From: Eleginops maclovinus
Lineage: Eukaryota > Chordata > Actinopteri > Perciformes > Eleginopidae
Direction of reading: 5' to 3'
NCBI RefSeq assembly: GCF_036324505.1
Contig: NC_086352.1
Coordinates: 6,156,001 to 6,220,000 of the forward strand
DNA length: 64,000 bases
Shown here in pieces: positions 35,901 to 46,719 of the stretch (position 1 is its first letter; each line of letters begins with the position of its first letter). The notes beneath the pieces are model-generated. The model was not told the DNA's origin. It was given only the letters and a program-made list of their open reading frames with translations, and made no database searches. Both the position numbers and the translations under genes were made by a program.

Positions 35901-38600
35901 GCCCTGGTGTGGTGCCCTTGAGCAAGGCACCGGACACTCTGCTGGGTGCATGTATGTGACAATAAAGAGGGTTTCATCCTCCGATTCTAATTTAAATGGT
36001 ATTTTATTGTCCTGTGTGAAACCACACTGTCCTGTTCTTCATTCTTATTCTGTTGCTGCTTTAACTCCTGAATTTCCCCAAAAGGATTAATAAAGGTACA
36101 TCTCATCTTAACTCTCCTCCAAAATATGGCTTTGTATCCATTATGAATAATCACACCAACATAACATCTCGTAAAAGGTTCTCCTCAAATTCATGGGTCT
36201 ATCACCCAGAGAAGGACTTCTAGCAGCTCTGCAACCACCGTGCAGAGTCAGGGCAGCTCTGCCTCCCACACAGCCTGCCACAGTTTGCCTATGGTCTGTG
36301 ATTGCGTATTGAAGTTATTCTCCTTTTGGTTATGGACCAATCTTGGTGCTCCAGCCCTTTTTTGCCAGTTGTGTAGCTGACCTACCGAAAAGGCAACCTT
36401 AAGAGCTAAGATGAGATCTAACAGACTCACTCTGTGCTCCATGAGTCGCTGAAGATGCTGTCAGTACTGATGAGCTGTGTGAGGGAGAGGAAGGAGCTGT
36501 TCAACATCTGATCAAAGTTAAAGTTCCACATTATCAATGGACTGTTTCTACATCATCTCTGACATTAAACCTGTTTCACTCTGATCTGATTATTAACCCT
36601 GGAGTTATTTCAAACAGGAACATTGTTTCTGAACTCACATCATGTTTTCTTTATTCAGACTGAGGTACTGCAGTCTGTCAGAGATCAGCTGTGCTGCTCT
36701 GCTCTCAGCTCTGAAGTCCAACCCCTCCCATCTGAGAGATCTGGGCCTGAGTTACAACACTCTGCAGGATTCAGGAGTGGAGCTGCTGACAGATCTTCTG
36801 GAGAGTCCTCTCTGCAGACTGCAGACTCTCAGGTCAGTTCTCTGACTCTCTGTTCCTGCTGCAGATCTCATGTTCAGTTTGTAATTGAACCTGATTTATG
36901 TTCATTAATAACTTTCATCCATAAAGTAGTAAATGTCCTTTCCTTCATATTTTCATCTCACGTAGTAAATGAAGAGCTGCAGACATACATGCTGACTGTT
37001 CTTAAAGGAGCTGTGATGGATGTTATAGTTGTAAAAAGTAAATCTCTGTCTTTAATATTCAGTAAACGATAGCGTCTGAATAAAGGTCGTCTGAACTAAT
37101 ATTAGTTTGACAGGATAAAGTTTACTCTCTGAAGGAGACAGATCCTTTTGTTAGGATCTCAGTTTTTGTATTTTTAGTTTACTGTTTTATTTTGAAATGT
37201 ATCTTGTCTACTTTACTTCCTGTCTTTAGTTTCCCTCCTGTCTGATCATGCTCACCTGTTGCCCCTGTGTTTCACCTCCCCTTCCCAGCTGTGTTTTGTG
37301 TAGTGATTGCCCTCCTCTGTATTTAGTCTTGTCTTTCCTTTGTGTTCTTTGTCGCGTCATAGTCGTTGTTTGCTTGTTCCCCATGATGATTTGGATCTCC
37401 CTTGTCAGCCCTCCCTTTTCCATCGGTTTTTCTGCGTTTTCATTTGATACTTTTCCTTTTTTGTAACTTTTCCTGCACTTAAAAAAAAGAAGCTTGTCCT
37501 TTGTTGTACGTTTGTAACCCTGACTTCTCTATTCTTTCCCCCTACCGTGACACTTTTGTTCTGTTTCATTTAAGTGTTGAGTAACACATTTCAGACCTGA
37601 ACATCTGACTGGATTATAAACACATTTTCATCATCATGTTTTCTTTATTCAGACTGAAGGACTGCAGTCTGTCAGAGATCAGCCGTGCTGCTCTGGCCTC
37701 AGCTCTGAAGTCCAACCGCTCCCATCTGAGAGATCTGGACCTGCGTTACAACACTCTGCAGGATTCAGGAGTGGAGCTGCTGACAGATCTTCTGGAGAGT
37801 CCACACTGCAGACTGCAGACTCTCAGGTCAGTAAGGGGTCTCTGCTGGTTCAGCAGTGTTGTATTAAACACGGGGGGGGGGCGGTGTTCCTCCCAGCAGA
37901 TCAGTGATGGTACCACTGACTGCAGGCTCTCTCATTCCTCCACAAACTATAGAAGGCCAGCTGAAAATGCAAAGCCACATTTAGTTAGTGATCGACTCTC
38001 TAACAGACATATGGGGTTTACAGAAGAGTGGAAAAGGTGTTCTGGTTTTATTTGAATGTTTTTATGGGATGTTTCTAGTTTCTAATCTCCTGTAATGCAG
38101 CTGAGAGCTGAGGCAGTCAGTCGTAGTGTTTGCAGAGAAGATATTATGGGATGTAAAGATCAGTCAGGACTCTGAAGCTGACTCAAAGAACTAACACTGA
38201 CTTTAAACTGGATCTAAAACTGTTGGACTGTGTTCATCCCTACAGGATCAGAGATAACGAGACGATCACAGCCAAGATCCAGAAGAGCTGTGAGTCCTGA
38301 AACCAGATCCTCCATCATCCAGATATTGAACCCTTTCATGGAGCATGTCCTCAGAGGAAAACTACTCTCTGGTTTTTCTCTCTCCATCACTTTGGCTGTT
38401 TCTCTTCATGATCTATGATCATCATTATTCTCTCTCTCACCTTCTCCTCTCAGGTGACTCCAGAACAGGAAGTGAAGACACACAGAAAGGTGAGAGGTCG
38501 TACCGTGTGAAGGTTATTCATTGAGGTTTCACCACTGAATCAAATGTAGTTATTGCTCAGTGTTTCTCTGATTCCAGACAATTCTGCAGCTCAGGTTTGA
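29922..38600 (+). CDS. Fish NLR (FISNA-NACHT-LRR), no B30.2
   Basis: Ten coding exons with continuous phase: 29922-30046, 30413-30520, 31519-31562, 31761-33546 (or from 31758), LRR exons 34395-34568, 34910-35083, 36659-36832, 37653-37826, then 38246-38289, 38454-38489, 38578-38600 (TGA). They total about 953 residues. The N terminus has two related SPVPS-LSLKS exons, a fish NLR hallmark. The large exon has the FISNA segment ([15 protein letters not shown]), a NACHT P-loop GIAGVGKT at about residue 187, the Walker B-like [10 protein letters not shown] and the NACHT-associated helices. Each LRR exon is 174 bp with LRDLDLSYN and LQDSGVELL repeats. No PYD, CARD or B30.2 is seen. The likely role is a cytosolic pattern-recognition or regulatory NLR of the expanded fish NLRC3-like group. 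The short C-terminal exons are less certain than the rest. Confidence 0.88.
30547..31518. other. NLR intron, no element recognised
   Basis: AT-rich intron before the 31519 exon. Open frames at 31288-31482 and 31430-31618 overlap the exon region but have no domain features. Confidence 0.5.
33601..33737. mobile_element. 137-bp hairpin MITE with TA duplication
   Basis: TIRs at 33601-33617 and 33721-33737 match at 15 of 17 positions and are flanked by TA. Internally, CGGACTATAAGCCGC (33611-33625) is the exact reverse complement of 33652-33666, giving a strong 15-bp stem. It lies in the intron between the NACHT exon and the first LRR exon. The TA duplication suggests Tc1/mariner-type mobilisation. 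Confidence 0.75.
34675..35335 (+). repeat. LRR2 cassette, source-like copy of duplicated exon and intron DNA
   Basis: The upstream intron (34675-34909) plus LRR2 is near-identical to 36423-36832. LRR2 plus the downstream intron (34910-35335) is near-identical to 37653-38085. The cassette therefore carries both flanks, while LRR3 keeps only the upstream type and LRR4 only the downstream type. Confidence 0.8.
35769..35983 (+). mobile_element. tRNA-derived SINE with 9-bp target duplication
   Basis: Pol III A box TGGCTCAGTAAG at 35780-35791 and B box GGTTCAAGTCC at 35824-35834. A central CCCTTGAGCAAGGCACC block follows, common in fish SINEs, then a 3' end with TGTGACAATAAAG as in L2-type LINEs. 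ATTCTAATT flanks it on both sides (35760-35768 and 35984-35992). It lies in the LRR2-LRR3 intron. Confidence 0.8.
36003..36110 (+). mobile_element. LINE 3'-end fragment
   Basis: Ends CCTGAATTTCCCC, then AAAGGATTAATAAAGGTA and an ATCT-type tail, the usual 3' terminus of a fish non-LTR element. No coding part remains. Confidence 0.5.
37149..37552 (+). mobile_element. Solo-LTR-like insertion, 404 bp, in NLR intron
   Basis: Starts TGTTAGGATCTC and ends CCGTGACA, flanked by CTTT on both sides (37145-37148 and 37553-37556). The pyrimidine-rich interior (CTTCCTGTCT, TTTCCCTCCTGTCTGAT) parallels the inverted fragment at 4640-4911. Retroviral-type or Gypsy origin is inferred from TG...CA ends and the short duplication. 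It lies between LRR3 and LRR4. Confidence 0.6.
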
Positions 38601-38601
38601 C

Positions 38602-39522
38602 CAGTGGCGGCTGGTGAACATTTTTTTTGGGGGGGCGCAGTTGGGCGGCACGGTTTAAATAGCACTTTTTTAGAGGTTTAGCTTAAGACAGTTGGTTAGG
38701 TGGCTGCGGCCACATTCGTGCTTCTTACATTTTTGTGTGAAGTGCTTTAGATCCTTCATCCCGGTTGTAGTCCAAAGTGTTTCAGTCCCAGGACTTTGAA
38801 ATAACAGACAAGGGAAACAAAAAAAGGCATTGCTCACTGTACAACCAGCTAACCAATTCCGCTTAGCATACAAGTTTGAGGAGAAAGTCCGAGTGTAGGT
38901 TCTCCCGCGATCAGTGGTCGTCTGTTGAATGTTTAAATCCGGACGCTCGGGTCCCAAGTCTTTCAATTTCTTCTTTTCGACATCTGATAGTCGATGAAAC
39001 GGTGTTTTAAGTAGAGCTTGCACGGAGTTCTCAGCCATCGATGTCGCCATATTCACTCAATCTAAGTTTCAGCTAGCTACGGTGCTGCTCTTTACGCTTG
39101 TGGTTAGGGAATGATAACGATGCTGATTCGCCGAAATAGTCCAATCGCGTATCTAAGAATGTCACATTGAACTAAGAAACAATGCCATTGGCTGTGGGCG
39201 CAAATCTTTGCGCCCACAGATCTAAGTTTCATCCCCCAATGAAAAGCTATCCTTGATAAAATGACTGAGAAAAGTATAAGCTCTCCTATAGACTCCCATG
39301 TTATCGGCGCCCACGGACGGTAGCCGACCTGCCTATTCTCAGAAAAGGCGAATGGCAATATATTATGTCCGGACACATTTTAGCGGTTCTTGACAGTGGT
39401 CTCCCATACACATTCAACCCATAAACACGGTACATTTCTTATTTCAATTATGTTGTATATATAACGTTTTTTAACTCAAAAAGTCAGGGTGGGCGGCGCC
39501 CACTATTGACGCACCGCCACTG
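38602..39522 (-). mobile_element. 921-bp non-autonomous hAT element at the NLR stop codon
   Basis: Ends CAGTGGCGG (38602) and CCGCCACTG (39522) are perfect 9-bp inverted repeats. They are flanked by GGTTTGAC (38594-38601) and GGTTTGAT (39523-39530), a 7/8 match to an 8-bp target duplication. The element carries only an N-terminal transposase fragment on the minus strand. Confidence 0.88.
38670..39056 (-). pseudogene. hAT transposase N-terminal fragment (TTF-type zinc finger)
   Basis: A 128-codon frame with a WLAGCTVSNAFFCFPCLLF block and a KHECGRSHLTNCLKL block, matching the TTF-type (BED-like) zinc finger region of ZMYM1-like hAT transposases. The catalytic core and the C-terminal dimerisation domain are missing, so the element depends on a relative for movement. 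Confidence 0.7.
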
Positions 39523-41600
39523 GGTTTGATCTGTTCTCAGTTTATTTATTACGGGGCGAGTTGGAGACGTGAAGAGGAGCGTGGAGGCAAATATATGTAG
39601 TTATACATCAGTTCATCTGCTGTGATCAATGTCTCACGCTCTGCTGTGATTGGCCACTACTGCTGTCACATGTTCACTCGTTAATAATCCGTTGGAAATT
39701 GACAACGAACTCAGAGGTTCCCAATAATGTGAATATTTAGCTCTGGTCTCTGGAGGTTCTGCTGTACTTTGTGTTGGTTGAGCTGGAGTTGAACTTTACT
39801 AACTGTGCTTCATAACTCCAGGCTCCAGTGTTCTTCTCACCTGAACACACAGCTGGATCTTCATGCAGGTAATCCTCTAACATGAGCAAACACTGCTTTA
39901 ATAATATCTGTATGGAACCATCCTTCTTTCATTTCATGCCAGGTTTGCACACGTCTGCACAGCCCTCCACTTCAAGATACAACTCTGTGGTTTCACTGAC
40001 ATATTTTCATTCTCCTGTTGTAGCTTTTAAGGTTCTTTGTGTATTCACATTTAGACTTGATGTAAATACTTCTCTCATTCTGTTTTTAATGGCAAATACT
40101 TTCTTTAAAATACCTCCTTTTATTATCTTGATGTTTTTGACCTTCTATTGCAACTTATTTTCTTGTGTTGTTTATGTTCGCACCACCAGACACCAAATCT
40201 AATTCCTTGTGTGTGTAAACGTTCCTGGAGATAAACCTGATGGTGATGAGGGATTGCATTCAGAAGAGCCTCTGCTATTCAGTACACTAACCTAGGATGG
40301 TGTCAGGCTCACATTAATACACTCAGATACACAACAGGTTCAACCAGCAGTGATTCTGAACCAGAGGCTGCTGCCTTTAAATACTCAGCTAAAGTACAAG
40401 TACATGAAATTGTACTTTAGTTCAGAACATGAGCAAATGTACTTAGTGACCTCACACCTCTGCCTGTATACACGGTACAGAGAGGAGAGAGCAGGTCAGA
40501 GAGTTTTGTTCCAGTGAGAACAAATACACTCTCTCAGTTGAAAAAGCCCGTCTACAATCTACTGGTGGTTTTATAACAAGTAGCTCCCTGTTTCTCTTTC
40601 AGGTCCCGCCCCATCCCTGCTTTTGGCTCCTGGTTTTTGGTCTGAATTCTGGATTTCTCTCGTCTGCCTTCCTGTGGTTCGCCACCTGATTGTCTGATTG
40701 AATTCACCTGCTACCCCTGTGATTCCTGTGTTCTTCAATTCTTCTTAGTTGTCGTTTTTATTTTTTTTGCTCCTTTTTTTTTGTTGATGGTGGCTCTAGG
40801 TTTGTTTGGAACAGCTTTTTGTTTATGCTTTTACACCCCATCTCTTTACTCTGCTATATGGTCCTTATTACCTCCTCCTCCTGACACAGCCATGTTGACT
40901 CAGGAGAGGAAGAGCTCCTGCTCCTGCTCCAGCTGCCTCCTCTCCACAGGGGCGTCTTTCCTTCAGGACTTTAGAGAGGAAGTGCTGCCTGTTTAGCACC
41001 TTAGTGTCCCGCTGACAGCTGCACTGTTTATGTTAGGATGTGGAGGCCGAGCACCAATCCTTAGCCCCTAGTGTTTGAAGAGGTACTCAGATCCTCATAT
41101 ATACTCAATAGTATTATCTTTATATACTCTTTCTATCTGTAGCTTTAACAACAAGTTAAAGTATTCCTCCAGAAAAGTTGAATTACAAAAGTATTATCAG
41201 GTAAATGTACTTCAGGTATCAAAAGTAAAAGTACTCATTATGCAGAATGGATCTTTTTATAGTATTACATTATTATGGTTATCATTGATGTGGCCAGGGA
41301 AAGAGAAGTTTGGGGCTCTCTGCTGGAGGTGTTGCCTACGCCACCCCGACGGAAAAGCGGGAGAAGATGGATGGATATCATTTTATCCTGTTTTTAATAG
41401 CAATTTGTTTGTCATTGTGGAGCTACTTAAGGTACTTACAATACTGCCTAGAATAGTAGTACAGTACTGCATTATACCACATCATGTGTTGTTATTATGC
41501 AAAGTCACTGGGAGTGTAAAAACTATCATCAAATAGAAATACTCAAGTACACATATGTCAAAAAAGTGCTCAAGAGAGTAAAGGACTGAAGAGACGAACT
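39523..41600. other. Intergenic between the NLR and mesp, degenerate repeats
   Basis: No gene recognised. 40360-40475 and 41065-41240 carry degenerate AAGTACTCAG-type sequence related to the 32/33-bp family. 41290-41376 ends GACGGAAAAGCGGGAGAAGA followed by TGGATGGA, like the 3' terminus of an RTE/Rex3-type LINE. The frame at 39882-40202 has no known motif. Confidence 0.5.
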
Positions 41601-41627
41601 CAAGGGTTTCACATTTGATAAATAGTG

Positions 41628-41633
41628 TTTATT
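41628..41633 (-). promoter_or_regulatory. Polyadenylation signal of mesp gene 1
   Basis: AATAAA on the minus strand, about 170 bases after the stop codon at 41801-41803. Confidence 0.55.
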
Positions 41634-41800
41634 CTGTTGTAGAAAAGCTCAATAAATACACAGTTCTATATACAATGAAAATAACATAAATATATTTTGT
41701 TCAAAATAACAAAAAGGAGTTTTCGTCCATAAATTAAATGTTCTTCGAGGTCATTGTTGCAATGAGATAAAGTTGAGTGGATTGGCGTCCATGTTTTCTC

Positions 41801-42667
41801 TCAGCAGTGTCCGGAGAACGCTGCGTTCTGAAGATGCCAGTACTGTTCGCTGGTGAAGCAAGGTCCGTTTGAAACCTGAGGACAGAAGAGAAGGAAGTCT
41901 GTTAGGGACTTATTCAACTTTAACATCTCTGACATTCAAGAGCAGTTTAATTTCTGGATTTGTTTGAGCATTTCATTGCATTTGGCTACATAAGTGCAGT
42001 AAATGCTCAGAGCATGATATGAACATACCTGGTAAGAGGGCTGCATTGGGGTCGTGCTCGTGGAGGTAAAGTCTGCCTCCTGTTGGGTGTAGCTCGCTGT
42101 CGGATGTCCCAGGAACTGCTGCAGGTTTTGGGGTTCCTGCACGGATCCTGATGCTTTCTGCTCTAGCACCTCCTCGCTGAGGCCAAGCTGCGCCGACAGG
42201 TAGGAGATGTAGCGGATGGTGAGGCGCAGAGTGTCAATTTTGGTCAGGGCCTGCCCGGCTGGAGCCACTGTTTCAGGCAGGTAGTTCCTCAGGTGGTTCA
42301 GGGACTTGGTCAGATCCCTCATCCTATGCTTCTCCCTGTCGCTGGCTGTCTGGCGCTTCTTGCCCGGGTATCTGGACCTGGATTTCTTTGTCGTGGAGGT
42401 AGGAAGAGTTTGGGCCTTTTGTTGAGGAACTGCTGGGCTCTTGAAGACGAAACAGTCCAAAGGGTTTGGCTCGTTCGTCTGGAAGGCGTTGGGGGAGAAG
42501 CAAAAGGAGTCCACAGAGGATGTGGGAGAGAGGGAGCTTCCGGCGCTGAAGTACCCAGGATCCGAAGCTGGATCGAAGGCCATAGGGTTGTAAGGTTGGT
42601 CCATGATGGAGTCAAAGAAGAAGGAGTTGTCCTGGAGCTGCAGAGGGGAGCAGTAGGAAACATCCAT
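41801..42667 (-). CDS. mesp: Mesoderm posterior bHLH transcription factor (mesp), gene 1
   Basis: Two exons on the minus strand: 42667-42029 and 41875-41801 (TGA), 237 residues. The start MDVSYCSPLQL at 42667 is chosen over the upstream in-frame ATG at 42790 because the TATA-like box (42759-42768) lies between them. The bHLH spans about residues 106-168 (RQTASDREKHRMRDL, LNHLRNYLP, a long TVAPAGQALTKIDTL loop, LRLTIRYISYLS). The LTKI-TLRL and LGLSEE blocks are characteristic of the MESP family. The N terminus is Ser/Pro-rich and the C terminus ends YWHLQNAAFSGHC. Mesp factors act in the nucleus of presomitic and cardiac mesoderm downstream of Tbx6 and Notch. Which zebrafish mesp (a or b type) it equals is not settled. 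Confidence 0.92.
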
Positions 42668-42758
42668 GGCTGCAGGAAAGGTTGTAGTTGGAGCAGTGAG
42701 TGTGTGTGTTGCTGGTGAGGCAGGCAGAGGTAGAGTGAGGAGCTGAGGGCTTTGGGCT

Positions 42759-42768
42759 CCATATATGT
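42759..42768 (-). promoter_or_regulatory. TATA-like box of mesp gene 1
   Basis: CATATATGG on the minus strand, 92 bases before the ATG, giving a short 5' UTR of about 70 bases. Confidence 0.5.
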
Positions 42769-42833
42769 GGAGGGAGGTGTGAGTTTGCACCTCCTGCGGC
42801 CACCTCGAGTCCTGAGAAGCTCAGCCAGCGGGC

Positions 42834-42976
42834 TGACACCTCGGCCGGGGGGTCTCATGGGAAACATGGCAGCTCCAGGACTGAAGTGTGACCCGGTGAT
42901 TCCGCACGGCCTCATGATGGAGAGGAATTCACACCATACACTCCTGCAGCCTGGGAACAAGAGAGGAGTTACACCT
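42834..42976 (-). promoter_or_regulatory. T-box/RBPJ motif cluster upstream of mesp gene 1
   Basis: TGACACCT (42834-42841), AAGTGTGA (42884-42891), TCACACCA (42929-42936) and TTACACCT (42969-42976) each match the T-box half-site TCACACCT/AGGTGTGA at 7 of 8. CATGGGAA (42856-42863) fits the RBPJ consensus YRTGRGAA. Mouse Mesp2 is activated by Tbx6 with Notch-RBPJ, so a cluster here is expected. Activity is inferred. Confidence 0.5.
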
Positions 42977-43009
42977 GAGGGCTGAGGCTGAACCCGAGGG
43001 AGGTTTTAT

Positions 43010-43640
43010 TATAGGGAAGTAAATTAAGGGATGCGTGATGCAATGAAAGAGAATGCATATTTCAGTCATTTAATCAGAGTGCTTTATTTCAGTTTTGTGA
43101 CAGTTGCTCCTTTTCAGAATAAAGAAATAATAAAATAAAATAAACAAAAACATGTTTTTAAATAAATGAATGATTAAAAAATAAATAATAAAAATGTCTC
43201 TTCAAAAATAAGAGACTAAAGTAAAATGTTTGCATAAAAGTTCAAAAATAAAATATAAATATCAATTATTTAATGTAATAAAATAAAAATACCTCTAGAA
43301 ACAAAAGTTTAAAGTCAAATATGTGCGTAATACTTGAAGTAAAATATAAAACTGTGTGCCTTTAATTTAATACATATAATGAAATAAAAACCCTCAAATA
43401 AACGATAAAAAGGGCAGACAATTTATTTGATTTGAGGTGGTATTTATTTGTATTTTTTGGGGGAGAAAAAGCAAGTATTAATTTATTTCTAAAATGAGGA
43501 ATATTTTGTGTACTTTATTGCTTTTTGTGTTGTCATTAGCTCTGCTGTATTTTTTTGTTTACTAGTTTTTATTTTATTTGGCAAAGTGAAGTTTTGTGAC
43601 TGAAATCAGATACATTTTCAATTAAAATCCAGATCTGAAA
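43010..43640. other. AT-rich low-complexity spacer
   Basis: Long runs of AATAAAATA-type sequence between the mesp gene 1 promoter region and the next GC-richer block. No gene. Confidence 0.7.
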
Positions 43641-43739
43641 TTGTGCTTGCATTACAAATTAAAACCCTTAAAGCGTGAGATCTGAGGTTCAGTGAAGCAC
43701 AACAGCGTTTCCTATCTTCACTTGTGTTAATTTGTGTAG

Positions 43740-44350
43740 TGAGACTCATTAAAAGGCAGTCCTTCATCTCATTAAAGCCGCCCCGCTGTCCTCGGCCTGG
43801 AAAAGTGTGCCGGGCAGCAGCTGGGAAGTGTGAGGACTTTACACCTCGTCCTGTTTGGACAGCAGTGAGGCCTGGGAACACCGGCCTGCATGGCAAAAAT
43901 AACTCCTGACACACTTTTTATCCGAGGAAAATAACCCAAATGTTGTTCAATGTATCAAGAAACACAGCGAAGGTCCACAGTCCTGGGAACTGATCTTAAA
44001 CGCACACGTTAGGAACAAGAATCCTGAATTTTCTTGCTGTGTTTTCATGTTGTTTATGCTGCAAAAGGACTTTTTATCATCACATAACTCCACCAAGGCG
44101 TGGTAGAGTGTTTCCCACTCATGCACACAGTTGATCGCATGTCTCAGAGCAGCTTTCTCTGGGTTCTCTGTGTTACTCCTGTGGATTTAATGGTCAGGTG
44201 TTGCCTGTGGATCTGAGTCTCGAGCAGCGTTCCCACTGAACGTCGTGTCACTTTTGACTCCTGCTCTGCAGCCAAGGTGAATAATGAGCGGGAGGTGTGA
44301 GGAGATCCCGCACAGATCCACACCGCCTCAGTGATGCAACAAACACACAT
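43740..44350. promoter_or_regulatory. Candidate upstream regulatory block of mesp gene 1
   Basis: GC-richer island in AT-rich surroundings. It contains an inverted T-box pair, AAGTGTGA (43826-43833) and TTACACCT (43839-43846), five bases apart. It also has an exact AGGTGTGA (44293-44300), the near-match AGGTGTTG (44196-44203) and a GTGGGAA RBPJ core on the minus strand (44230-44236). No coding evidence. Confidence 0.35.
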
Positions 44351-44378
44351 CTGAAGAAGGAGAGTAGTCCAACGCAGC

Positions 44379-45892
44379 AGTGGTGGAAGGAACTAAGTCC
44401 ATTTACTGAAGTATTGTACTTAAGATATCAGAGATACTTGTACTTCACTTGATGCTACATGTACTTTTACACTACATTTATCAATGAGTTTCTTGTGCAG
44501 GTTTATATTAACAATCACACATTATTATTATGGAGGGAGAAACCTGGCAGTATAAATCATGCAGGATTAAAATAATAGACATGAATGCATCACTCATTAT
44601 AAACCATCGGTATAATACGTTTAAACTTTGGATTAATGAGTCCTCTCAGATTCAGTACCTCTGCGGCTAATACTGTGCTACTTTTACCTGAGTGACATTT
44701 TGAATGCAGAACTTTTACTCAAATACAAGATCTGAGTACTTCTACTTTACTCAAGTACAAGATCTGAGTACTTCTACTTTACTCAAGAACAAGATCTGAG
44801 TACTTCTACTTTACTCAAGTACAAGACCTGAGTACTTCTACTTTACTCAAGTACAAGATCTGAGTACTTCTACTTTACTCAAGTACAAGATCTGAGTACT
44901 TCTACTTTTACTCAAGAACAAGACCTGAGTACTACTACTTTACTCCAGTACAAGATCTGAGTACTTCTACTTTACTCAAGTACAAGATCTGAGTACTTCT
45001 TCTTTACTCAAGAACAAGATCTGAGTACTTCTACTTTTACTCAAGAACAAGATCTGAGTACTTCTACTTTACTCAAGTACAAGATCTGAGTACTTCTTCT
45101 TTACTCCATTACAAGATCTGAGTACTTCTACTTTACTCAAGTACAAGATCTGAGTACTTCTTCTTTACTCAAGAACAAGATCTGAGTACTTCTACTTTAC
45201 TCAAGAACAAGATCTGAGTACTTCTACTTTACTCCAGTACAAGATCTGAGTACTTCTACTTTACTCAAGTACAAGATCTGAGTACTTCTTCTTTACTCCA
45301 TTACAAGATCTGAGTACTTCTACTTTTACTCAAGAACAAGACCTGAGTACTACTACTTTACTCCAGTACAAGATCTGAGTACTTCTACTTTTACTCAAGA
45401 ACAAGATCTGAGTACTTCTACTTTTACTCAAGTACAAGATCTGAGTACTTCTACTTTTACTCAAGAACAAGACCTGAGTACTACTACTTTACTCCAGTAC
45501 AAGATCTGAGTACTTCTACTTTTACTCAAGAACAAGATCTGAGTACTTCTACTTTACTCAAGTACAAGATCTGAGTACTTCTACTTTATTCAAGTACAAG
45601 ATCTGAGTACTTCTACTTTTACTCAAGAACAAGATCTGAGTACTTCTACTTTACTCAAGTACAAGATCTGAGTACTTCTACTTTTACTCCAGTACACGAT
45701 CTGAGTACTTCTACTTTACTCAAGTACAAGATCTGAGTACTTCTACTTTTACTCAAGTACAAGACCTGAGTACTTCTACTTTTACTCAAGTACAAGATCT
45801 GAGTACTTCTACTTTTACTCAAGTACAAGATCTGAGTACTTCTACTTTACTCAAGTACACAATCTGAGTACTTCTCCCACCTTTGGAAGCAG
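44379..45892. mobile_element. Repeat-bearing TIR-like element, copy 5
   Basis: Left end CAGTGGTGGAAGGAACTAAG, an array, and right end AGTACTTCTCCCACCTTTG. The left arm (44379-44706) contains CATTTACTGAAGTATTGTAC and is related to, but diverged from, the other arms. No transposase. Confidence 0.55.
44707..45878 (-). repeat. 32/33-bp minisatellite array 5
   Basis: About 36 units. It has its own subtypes: GAGTACTTCTTCTTTACTC, GAGTACTACTACTTTACTCC and CCATTACAAGATCT. Some subtypes recur in groups several units apart, pointing to multi-unit duplication. Confidence 0.94.
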
Positions 45893-46719
45893 GAATGGCA
45901 GAAATGTCTCACAAACACTCATAAATAAAGTTCTGTCATCCGATGAAAAGCTGATTTTCTGTATGAAATGAGAACATTTGTGAGCTCTAGTTGTAGGAAG
46001 GAGGATGTATTTATGTAGTTGTAGTACATTTACTTAGTACTATACTTCATTATTTAGTTTTGTTAAGCGTTAAATATTTGTCATTGATATTTATGTGATA
46101 AGTTGAATTACTTTATGGATCCATACTTTGCAGGTGTAGATTAATTAATGTAACCCTATAATGGTTACCTCTTCCTCCTCTTCCTCTCCTAGTTATTTGA
46201 CAGGATGAATATAGGTGTAGTTACAGTGTAGTATGGGTGTTACATGGGATTAATAAAATGGTAATACCGGCTCAAGAAGGGCATGTAAACTTGTGTCCGA
46301 ATGGAGTACGAGGGGTATAATGTTGGAAATAAACAAACAGTTAATTTTCCAAACAATTTAGACGTGAATTCCCCGTTAAGGGTTAATAGAGAATAGATAA
46401 TTAAGATTTGTAATAAGCTATCTGTCACTATCTGAAGCATTTTGAAAAGTGTTAATATATCATACATACAAACAGTCGTGATTATACTTTGTAGTAAATA
46501 CTGCAAATACTTCTCTGATTCTATCTTTAAAGCAGGACCTTCTTTTTTACACCGTAGTGTTGATACTTTTACTAAAGTTACTATCTGAATACTAATTACT
46601 GCAATTAAGTACTTACTGATTAAAGTTTGAAGCTATCTTGTGATAGAACTTCCTATTTTCTGATATTATTTCCCATTTTAAATCCTCTGCAGTTTCCCAG
46701 CTGTCACTTCTCTTCCTCC

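Noticed and set aside
38670..39056. Possible host zinc-finger gene
   Set aside because: Lies wholly between hAT TIRs with a target duplication and matches the transposase N terminus.
42668..42790. Upstream in-frame ATG extending mesp gene 1 by 41 residues
   Set aside because: A TATA-like box lies at 42759-42768 inside this stretch, so the upstream ATG is probably not transcribed; MDVSYC fits a mesp N terminus better.
42319..42960. 213-codon minus-strand frame overlapping mesp gene 1
   Set aside because: Shadow frame of the GC-rich mesp coding and promoter region, with no family resemblance.
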